Shown here: in pieces, positions 1 through 5,222 of the stretch | Position numbering within the stretch: position 1 is the stretch's first letter | Layout of the letters: every line of letters begins with the position of its first letter | The notes under the pieces: generated by a model | What the model was told of the DNA's origin: nothing | The model's database searches: none | Seen by the model: the letters and a program-made list of their open reading frames with translations, nothing else | NCBI GenBank assembly: GCA_030613745.1 | Contig: JAUWLK010000066.1 | Location: 1 to 10,976 of the forward strand | DNA length: 10,976 nucleotides | Source: Flavobacteriaceae bacterium | GTDB taxonomy: Bacteria; Bacteroidota; Bacteroidia; Flavobacteriales; Flavobacteriaceae | Direction of reading: 5' to 3' | Program-made: the position numbers and the translations under genes

Positions 1-994
1 CAAAATGATGACTTAAACAATGAAAAGTATCTGGTGCATTTTCTTTATCAATATGCCAATGGTGTTTGGGTTTTAATTTTCGTAAAAATTGTTTTATTCT
101 TTTTGAAACAACCATTCCACCAAATGTGAGTAAAATTTCAGGTTGTAAATCTTTTAATTCTATATCATTTAAGTGAGAAATTAATTTATCAATACAATTG
201 ATAAACTTATTGTTATATACATTTGATGAAGTTTCTGTAAAAACTAATACTGAAGGGTCTTTAACAATATGATCAAGTTGGGTTTGAATTAATTCATCAG
301 GATAATTTACTCCAACAAGAACTATTTTTTTAGTAGACTTGTTCCAAATACTAGCAAATTTTTGTAATTCTTCAACTTTTAAAGGTTCTTCATCAAGTAA
401 TGATTGTTTTAATAGTGCATTTTCTTTTTTCTCAATATTAAACTCAAATTCATAAAGATTATCTACAGTTTCATACAAGGGTTCATCAAATGGAACATTA
501 ATATGTACTGGGCCTTTTAACTCGATTGTTAATTTTAAAGCTGTTTGTATAAGTTCATTATTTTTATAAGATGAGCTTTCTTTTTCAATTAAATTCGCAC
601 TAAAAAGTATATGATTCTCAAACACATTTTCTTGTCTAATTGTTTGTCCGTCACCTATATCAATCAAATGCTTTGGCCTATCAGCCGAAATAACCACCAA
701 TGGAATATTGCTATAAAATGCTTCCGCTACAGCGGGATAATAATTCAACAATGCCGAACCGGAAGTACAAACTACAGCAACTGGTTTTAAGGTTTGTTGC
801 GCTATTCCTAAAGCAAAAAAAGCAGCACTTCGCTCATCAACAATACTCAAAGTATTAATTTTTGGATGGTTTACAAAACCTATGGTTAAGGGCGCATTAC
901 GTGAACCTGGAGAAATCACAACAATTTCAATTCCACTTACAATGCACTGTTGTAAAACTAATTGCGCTAGTTTATTTTGAGGATATTGAAGCAT
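1..994 (-). CDS. menD: MenD, SEPHCHC synthase, N-terminal part (runs off the left edge)
   Basis: MenD is a thiamine-diphosphate enzyme of menaquinone synthesis. It joins isochorismate and 2-oxoglutarate to make SEPHCHC (2-succinyl-5-enolpyruvyl-6-hydroxy-3-cyclohexene-1-carboxylate) in the cytoplasm. Reading the minus strand from the ATG at 994-992 gives about 331 uninterrupted codons to the window edge, out of roughly 550-580 in the family. The start is supported by the usual MenD opening, a short lead followed by ISPGSRNAPL at residues 27-36. Other family marks are DERSAAFFALG (53-63), with the ThDP-activating glutamate at E54, and CTSGSALLNYYPAVAEAF (76-93) followed by ISADRP (102-107). 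The visible part covers the pyrimidine-binding domain and much of the central domain. The cofactor-pyrophosphate domain lies outside. It is divergent from the lipoprotein gene at 1178 and shares the strand of menF at the far right edge, which makes its substrate. Confidence 0.95.
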   Translation of the reverse strand, partial: MLQYPQNKLAQLVLQQCIVSGIEIVVISPGSRNAPLTIGFVNHPKINTLSIVDERSAAFFALGIAQQTLKPVAVVCTSGSALLNYYPAVAEAFYSNIPLVVISADRPKHLIDIGDGQTIRQENVFENHILFSANLIEKESSSYKNNELIQTALKLTIELKGPVHINVPFDEPLYETVDNLYEFEFNIEKKENALLKQSLLDEEPLKVEELQKFASIWNKSTKKIVLVGVNYPDELIQTQLDHIVKDPSVLVFTETSSNVYNNKFINCIDKLISHLNDIELKDLQPEILLTFGGMVVSKRIKQFLRKLKPKHHWHIDKENAPDTFHCLSHHF

Positions 995-1018
995 GAATTT
1001 TTATTGAATTAATATATA

Positions 1019-1026
1019 CAAAAATA
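1019..1026 (-). promoter_or_regulatory. Possible -7 promoter element for menD
   Basis: On the minus strand these bases read TATTTTTG, an exact fit to the Bacteroidota -7 consensus TAnnTTTG, 24 bases before the menD ATG. I see no TTTG-like -33 box at the expected 19-21 base spacing; the nearest TTG is only 13 bases away. The call therefore rests on one short motif in AT-rich DNA. If real, menD has its own start despite being separated from menF. Confidence 0.35.
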
Positions 1027-1101
1027 AGAATGTTTTGTACAATTCATTTTTTTTATTATTTCTTTTTTCAATCATTATGAACTTTGTATGTTGTGTAATA
1101 A

Positions 1102-1132
1102 TTGTTACTTTAAAAAAAATTGATTATCTTTA
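1102..1132 (+). promoter_or_regulatory. Candidate promoter for the lipoprotein/cyclase operon
   Basis: TTG at 1102-1104 and TATCTTTA at 1125-1132 are 20 bases apart. This fits the Bacteroidota -33/-7 pattern (TTTG, then TAnnTTTG) with a single mismatch in the -7 box. It would start transcription near 1138 and leave a leader of about 40 bases before the ATG at 1178, containing the palindrome at 1144-1161. AT-rich sequence makes chance matches common. Confidence 0.4.
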
Positions 1133-1143
1133 TAATTTAACCA

Positions 1144-1161
1144 TAGCAAATTAATTTGCTA
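1144..1161. promoter_or_regulatory. 18-bp perfect palindrome in the operon leader
   Basis: The sequence TAGCAAATTAATTTGCTA is its own reverse complement over all 18 bases. It lies 16 bases before the lipoprotein ATG and just after the candidate promoter. It could be a binding site for a dimeric regulator, which would then sit over the transcription start, or simply a weak AT-rich hairpin in the leader. No regulator gene that would bind it is present in the window. Confidence 0.4.
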
Positions 1162-1177
1162 CCATAATTCCCTCATT

Positions 1178-1645
1178 ATGAAAACAGCTAATCGATTTTT
1201 AGTTTTAATTGCAGTTGTATTATTAAGCAGTACCTCCTGTAAAGATAGTAAAGAACATATTGTTACACTTAATGTTGACACTTCCCTAATCGAAAAATCT
1301 AACATTAATGATTATTGTGATTTTGGACAGAATAAAGATAGCATTTCGAATGAAGATTACACAATTATAGTAAATGTCGGAGACAAAATTACTTGGCAAG
1401 GCATTTCAACTTCTTCTGAATATGATACTGTCAAGATTAAGAAAATAAAACATGTAAAAGGAGAAGGGAGAAATGTTTTTGATAAAGATTCTCTAAGTGG
1501 CAATGAAAAGGTTATTGGAAGGGTATTACATTACACAAAAAAAGATAAACCATATAAATATAAAATATTTTTTACAGTATATAATAACGGGGTTAGACGA
1601 AATGGTACATTTCATATTGATCCAAAAATTCAAGTGAATCAATGA
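1178..1645 (+). CDS. Small lipoprotein of unknown function, first gene of the cyclase operon
   Basis: This 155-residue protein begins with a lipoprotein signal peptide: a basic start (K2, R6), a hydrophobic core at 7-16, and the lipobox STSC with the lipidated cysteine at C21. The residues right after it (KDSKE) are charged and resemble the surface-export signal described for Bacteroidota lipoproteins, so outer-membrane and possibly outward-facing placement is plausible. The mature part looks rich in beta strand, with a GDKITWQG segment near 68-75 and an NGTFHIDP segment near the C-terminus. I do not recognise a named family. It ends 30 bases before the adenylate cyclase gene on the same strand, with only the hairpin at 1705-1741 as a possible break, so co-transcription is likely. 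A link to sensing or envelope attachment for the cyclase is inference from position only. Confidence 0.75.
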   Translation: MKTANRFLVLIAVVLLSSTSCKDSKEHIVTLNVDTSLIEKSNINDYCDFGQNKDSISNEDYTIIVNVGDKITWQGISTSSEYDTVKIKKIKHVKGEGRNVFDKDSLSGNEKVIGRVLHYTKKDKPYKYKIFFTVYNNGVRRNGTFHIDPKIQVNQ

Positions 1646-1675
1646 TCTTTTATTATTAACTAGTTTTTAATCCTA

Positions 1676-3520
1676 ATGGGAAACTCTTGTTCCATAATAT
1701 ATTTAAAAAAAAAGGCCTATTTGATACTAGGCTTTTTTTTTATTTTTTGCTCAGGTGTTTTTAGTCAGAATCAAAGACTTGCAGATAGTCTGGAATCAGT
1801 CTATTTACTGAACACCTATGAAGAACAGGATCGATTAAATCTCCTAAAACAACTAGCTGTAAATCATCCAGATCCAGAAAAGAAGTTGTTTTTTAGTGAA
1901 AAACTCATAGAGACAGCTCAAGCATTAGATTCTATCGATTATTTGTTTAGTGGATTTCTCCAAAAAGGAACCGCACTCAGAAATAAAGGTGACCTTAGCG
2001 AAGCTTTGAAAAGTTATTTTCAAGCTACAAAATTTACTAATGAAGAAAAGGAACTAGGTATAATAAATATCACTATTGCTGATGTTTATTCAATTATGGG
2101 AGATCACAATAACGCAATTCATTATTATCAGAGTGCAATCGATATTCTAAGGGAAGAAAATGATTCCATAAAATTTGCTTCAGCACTTTTGAATGCAGGT
2201 GATGAATATTTCAAACAGCGTAAGCTAGATTCAGCCATGATATTTTACAAAGAATCGGGAAAAATATTCAATGCTAAAAACTATGAAATAGGTGTAGCTT
2301 ATAACCTTGGTAATGTAGGGAAAGTTTATGCACAAAAGGGGAGAAATAAGATGGCTGAAAAAAATATTAACAAAGCAATAGAAATACTTGGCAAACTTGG
2401 AGATTATCCTGCAATCTGTGAGTATCTCACCGACATGTCCGATATATATCTCGAAAAAGAAGATGTATTGACTGCCATGAATTTTGCTATTAGAAGTCTC
2501 GAACTGTCTGAGCGTTATGGTTTGAAAGAAAAGATCAGCGTTGCAAATCTAAAGCTTTCAGAACTGTATGAAAAAACTGGAAACCTGGGAGAATCCTATA
2601 GATATTACAAGAACCACATTGCATATAGAGATAGTGTCTATAATATTGCATCCGTCCAGCAAATGGCTAATCTACGTACAGATTTTGAAGTTGCTCAAAA
2701 GCAGATTGAAGTAGATCTGCTCAACCAGGGAAAAAGAAACCAGCAGAACCTTTTTATTGCCACGATCGTCATTCTTGGTTTGACTACAGTATTACTTCTC
2801 ACTTTGTACTGGTATTATAGAACTATTTCAAAGGAAAAAAAAAGATCAGAGAATCTCCTCCTAAATATCTTACCATTTGAGACTGCTAAGGAATTAATGA
2901 AATTTGGAAAAGTGCAAGCTAAAAAATTTGACTCAGTTACAGTATTATTTACAGATTTTCAAGCCTTTACCCATTACTCTCAAAAACTATCGCCGGAAAT
3001 ATTAGTGAAAAGTGTGAATTTTTATTTTTCAAAGTTTGATGAAATCATCGAAAAGCACGGATTGGAAAAGATAAAAACTATTGGTGATGCTTATATGTGT
3101 GCTGGAGGTTTACCTTTTCCAACAAATAACCACTCTTTAAAGATCTTACAAGCTGCTTTTGAAATTGTTGAATTCGTAACAGAATCTAAAAAAGCAAGTA
3201 ATAATAATATTGCTCATTTTGATGTGCGAATTGGTATTAATACAGGTCCGGTAGTAGCTGGAGTAGTAGGTACTACAAAATTTGCTTACGATATATGGGG
3301 CGATACAGTTAATGTGGCTTCACGTATGGAATCTTTGTCAGAGCCAGGAAAAATTAATATTTCAGAAAACACTTATAATTTGATTAAAGATAAATATGAG
3401 TGTGAATATAGAGGTGAATTCCATATTAAAAATAAAGGAATGGTGAAAATGTATTTTGCAAATAACGTAAAACCAAAAGAGTTATACCATGACATACAAG
3501 AGAAAAATATTGAAATATAA
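1676..3520 (+). CDS. TPR-domain membrane-bound class III adenylate cyclase
   Basis: The protein is predicted to make cAMP from ATP. Residues 1-30 form a signal peptide (KKK, a hydrophobic run, probable cut near S30/Q31). About 40-320 is a helical repeat array with TPR-like pairs, for example 93-120, 131-158, 167-195, 207-237 and 247-275, so the sensor part should be periplasmic. A single membrane helix spans about 358-381. A linker with LLLNILP (394-400) leads into the catalytic domain at about 418-597. The catalytic set is complete: metal aspartates D427 (VLFTDF) and D471 (KTIGDAYM), adenine-specifying K467 and D539 (YDIWGD), transition-state residues N546 and R550 (VNVASRMES). K plus D marks adenylate rather than guanylate specificity, and the domain can work as a homodimer. 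This is the only nearby Met that preserves the signal peptide. The DUF5706 membrane protein gene follows after 42 bases. Confidence 0.92.
   Translation: MGNSCSIIYLKKKAYLILGFFFIFCSGVFSQNQRLADSLESVYLLNTYEEQDRLNLLKQLAVNHPDPEKKLFFSEKLIETAQALDSIDYLFSGFLQKGTALRNKGDLSEALKSYFQATKFTNEEKELGIINITIADVYSIMGDHNNAIHYYQSAIDILREENDSIKFASALLNAGDEYFKQRKLDSAMIFYKESGKIFNAKNYEIGVAYNLGNVGKVYAQKGRNKMAEKNINKAIEILGKLGDYPAICEYLTDMSDIYLEKEDVLTAMNFAIRSLELSERYGLKEKISVANLKLSELYEKTGNLGESYRYYKNHIAYRDSVYNIASVQQMANLRTDFEVAQKQIEVDLLNQGKRNQQNLFIATIVILGLTTVLLLTLYWYYRTISKEKKRSENLLLNILPFETAKELMKFGKVQAKKFDSVTVLFTDFQAFTHYSQKLSPEILVKSVNFYFSKFDEIIEKHGLEKIKTIGDAYMCAGGLPFPTNNHSLKILQAAFEIVEFVTESKKASNNNIAHFDVRIGINTGPVVAGVVGTTKFAYDIWGDTVNVASRMESLSEPGKINISENTYNLIKDKYECEYRGEFHIKNKGMVKMYFANNVKPKELYHDIQEKNIEI
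1705..1741 (+). terminator. Terminator-like hairpin inside the start of the cyclase gene
   Basis: An A-run and GGCCTA (1705-1719) pair with TAGGC and a T-run (1728-1741). I count 14 pairs around an 8-base loop, including one G-T pair; the core is GGCCTA with TAGGCT, and nine T's follow the core. This has the shape of an intrinsic terminator, and the A-run makes it symmetric for both strands. It lies about 30 bases inside the cyclase reading frame and encodes the KKK and FFF parts of the signal peptide. Lysine AAA and phenylalanine TTT codons naturally create such complementarity, so it may be coincidental. If functional it would lower cyclase expression relative to the lipoprotein. Confidence 0.35.
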
Positions 3521-3562
3521 ATTTTTATAGTATATTTAGTTAAATAAATTAAAAAAAATACA

Positions 3563-4066
3563 ATGTCTGATCCAAATAATTATTGGATGCAATTGGAAAG
3601 ATTAGAAAGACTTATCCGTGCATCTGAGCTTAAAGCAGGGCTCATATTCTCATTTCACAGTCTGATATTAGGATTCTTTTTTGATAGAATGGAACATTTA
3701 CAACAAATCTTTCAAAAAAATATTTTCTTTATTATCTTGGTATCTTTATGGTTAATTTTTGTGATCATCTCATTATTTTTTTCAATTAAGTGTTTTATCC
3801 CTAGAATGGAATTGAAATATGACAAGAACGTATTTTTCTTTAGAGATGCAGTTTACCGTTTTGGTGACATTAAAGAGTATCGTAAAAAATTGATCGATGT
3901 TTGTAATAATCAAGAATATCTATTTAAGCATCTTAGCGAGCAAATACACGTAGAAAGTAAGATAATTGATTATAAATTTAAATGTGTCAAAAAATCTATA
4001 AAATTCTTTGCAATTAGTTTTATTTTCGTGGTCTTAATGATTGTATTATGGGTAATAATTCTATAA
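3563..4066 (+). CDS. DUF5706 / PycTM-type membrane protein (Pycsar effector family)
   Basis: This 167-residue membrane protein has the layout of the DUF5706 family, known from Pycsar phage defence as the transmembrane effector that responds to a cyclic mononucleotide. An N-terminal amphipathic stretch, LERLERLIRASELKAG (11-26), corresponds to the family's RLxxWIxxADxKAG motif. It runs into a membrane helix at about 26-43 and a second at about 53-79 ending FIPR. A soluble segment follows (DIKEY 102-106), then the family's C-terminal signature as LSEQIHVESKI (124-134), a basic stretch, and a last membrane helix at about 147-167. The gene sits between the cyclase (42 bases) and the HD gene (25 bases), as expected for a responder of the cyclase product. 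Family membership is recognised from motif and layout, not from a search. Membrane disruption and phage defence are inference from the family; a housekeeping signalling role is equally open. Confidence 0.8.
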   Translation: MSDPNNYWMQLERLERLIRASELKAGLIFSFHSLILGFFFDRMEHLQQIFQKNIFFIILVSLWLIFVIISLFFSIKCFIPRMELKYDKNVFFFRDAVYRFGDIKEYRKKLIDVCNNQEYLFKHLSEQIHVESKIIDYKFKCVKKSIKFFAISFIFVVLMIVLWVIIL

Positions 4067-4091
4067 ATAAGTATGTTATCTATATTATTGA

Positions 4092-4691
4092 ATGAAGGGT
4101 TATAATAAAATAAGAAAAAAAGCTAAAGAGATATTAAATTCAAATTTATCTCATAAGTTGCACTATCATACAGTACATCATACTTTAGATGTACTTAATA
4201 TGATCAATCAATCTATCAGACGAGAAAAAATTAACCAATACGATGCAAAACTTTTGCGTATAGGCACTTTATTTCATGATAGTGGCTTTTCTGTTTCCAA
4301 CATTAATCATGAAGAACATAGTGTTGAAATAGCTAAAAAATACATGGTAGAATATGGCTTTTCTAAAGAAAATATTGAAGTTGTAAAAGGGCTCATTATG
4401 GCAACTCGTACCCCTCAAGCTCCCAAAAATTATTTAGAAAAAATTATTTGTGATGCTGATCTGGATTATTTAGGTAGAAATGAATTTTACACGAAAAGTA
4501 ACCTTCTTTTTAAAGAGCTAAAAGCTTTTTCAATTATTAACAATATTCATGAATGGAATAAAGCTCAAATAAAGTTTTTAGAAGAACATCATTATCATAC
4601 AGAATTTGCTCAAAAAAATAGACAACCACAAAAGGAAAAACGTATAAAAGAGTTAAAACTATTGGTAAAAAATGCACATAAAAGTATGTGA
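4092..4691 (+). CDS. HD-domain phosphohydrolase (possible cyclic-nucleotide phosphodiesterase)
   Basis: This 199-residue cytoplasmic protein carries a complete HD metal site: YHTVHHT (25-31, ligand candidates H26 and H30), FHDSG (61-65, with H62-D63), H76 in HEEHS, and D121 in ICDADLDYLG. HD enzymes hydrolyse phosphate esters, and several act on cyclic nucleotides. In many Flavobacteriaceae a similar HD domain is fused in front of a DUF5706 region in one protein of about 400 residues. Here the two are separate and in the opposite order, which strongly suggests a shared pathway. Hydrolysing the neighbouring cyclase's product is the obvious guess, but the substrate cannot be read from the sequence. 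The gene ends the operon and converges on a menF fragment. Its last third is duplicated in decayed form at about 10485-10663. Confidence 0.85.
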   Translation: MKGYNKIRKKAKEILNSNLSHKLHYHTVHHTLDVLNMINQSIRREKINQYDAKLLRIGTLFHDSGFSVSNINHEEHSVEIAKKYMVEYGFSKENIEVVKGLIMATRTPQAPKNYLEKIICDADLDYLGRNEFYTKSNLLFKELKAFSIINNIHEWNKAQIKFLEEHHYHTEFAQKNRQPQKEKRIKELKLLVKNAHKSM

Positions 4692-4950
4692 CTTTTAATC
4701 ATCGTTATAGAACTTTTTTCATCACCTCACTTTTTACAACGGTTTCTTCCCACTCTTTTTCGGTGTTAATATCAATAGTAATACCTCCTCCAATATAAAT
4801 TATTGCTTTTTTATCCTAGTCAGTAGATTGTGCAAGTAAAATTTGCATACATCGTAAATCAGATTGTTCATTGATATTCAATTCACCTAAAAACCCTGTA
4901 TAAAATTCTCGATGATAGCCTTCCTTTTTTAAAATAGAATCCATGCCTAT
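4568..4950. repeat. Left copy of the HD-end/menF-end direct repeat
   Basis: This stretch contains the end of the intact HD gene followed by a broken, oppositely oriented end of menF. It matches about 10485-10930 in the same order and orientation. By eye, the blocks GAGTTAAAACTATT (HD end) and more than 50 consecutive bases of the menF end from 4711 are identical. Agreement then falls to about nine in ten bases over the following hundred. The left limit is soft because the HD copies drift apart upstream. The right limit is where menF similarity ends, near 4950. Confidence 0.8.
4705..4950 (-). pseudogene. menF: Broken 3' fragment of menF (isochorismate synthase)
   Basis: On the minus strand this encodes about 80 codons of the isochorismate synthase C-terminus, recognisable as REFYTGFLGELNINEQSD, then RCMQI, IYIGGGIT and KEWEETVVKSEVMKKVL before the stop. 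It cannot make a working protein: it lacks the rest of the gene, has an in-frame TAG (4816-4818), and carries a 12-base in-frame deletion that removes four residues around the FVN segment kept in the intact copy. It also changes the conserved SNPE segment to INTE. The intact counterpart ends at 10694. Upstream of REFYTG the match weakens and fades near 4950. It is a remnant left by the rearrangement that produced the flanking repeat, and faces the HD gene end to end. Confidence 0.85.
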
Positions 4951-4952
4951 AA

Positions 4953-5099
4953 TATTCAGATCTTCCAATATTTGATATCATTTTTGGGACCTTCAAGAAT
5001 CCGAAAAACTATGAATATGAAACAGAATTTTACCATGGAACTTCAAAAAGGGTCTTGGATATGTTTTTATTTAAAGATATAATGGACAGTGAAAATTAA
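4953..5099 (+). pseudogene. C-terminal remnant resembling a sterol desaturase / fatty acid hydroxylase
   Basis: An open stretch of about 48 codons ends at the TAA 5097-5099 and has no start of its own. It reads YSDLPIFDIIFGTFKNPKNY, then a segment ending ASK-like RVLDMFLFKDI. From memory of the family, this is the ending of bacterial sterol desaturase (FA_hydroxylase superfamily) proteins, where a YSDLPxFDxxFGTF motif follows the last histidine cluster. The catalytic histidine region is absent, so this is a tail only. It abuts the end of the menF fragment, which makes about 4950 a likely recombination joint between pieces of different genes. The family call rests on recognition and could be wrong; the fragmentary nature is clear. 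Confidence 0.5.
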
Positions 5100-5124
5100 T
5101 AATGTTTTATTAAATAAAGCCTCG

Positions 5125-5156
5125 TTTACTTAAGATAAGTATACTATATAAATTTG
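5125..5156 (+). promoter_or_regulatory. Candidate promoter for the sensor kinase operon
   Basis: TAAATTTG at 5149-5156 exactly matches the Bacteroidota -7 consensus TAnnTTTG. TTTA at 5125-5128 is a one-mismatch -33 box 20 bases upstream. Transcription would start near 5163, giving a leader of about 60 bases to the ATG at 5223. The leader is very AT-rich, and I see no hairpin or riboswitch-like structure in it. The rest of 5100-5222 holds nothing else I can support. Confidence 0.45.
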
Positions 5157-5222
5157 GTTAAAATATTGATTATTAATTTTTTATTATATTGCATGTAAAT
5201 ACTAACTAAAATTAAATTAGAC

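Noticed and set aside
1178..4691. Calling the operon a proven Pycsar phage-defence system
   Set aside because: The cyclase has adenylate-type residues and a TPR sensor not typical of Pycsar cyclases, and no other defence genes are visible nearby. The family link of the effector supports only a Pycsar-like label.
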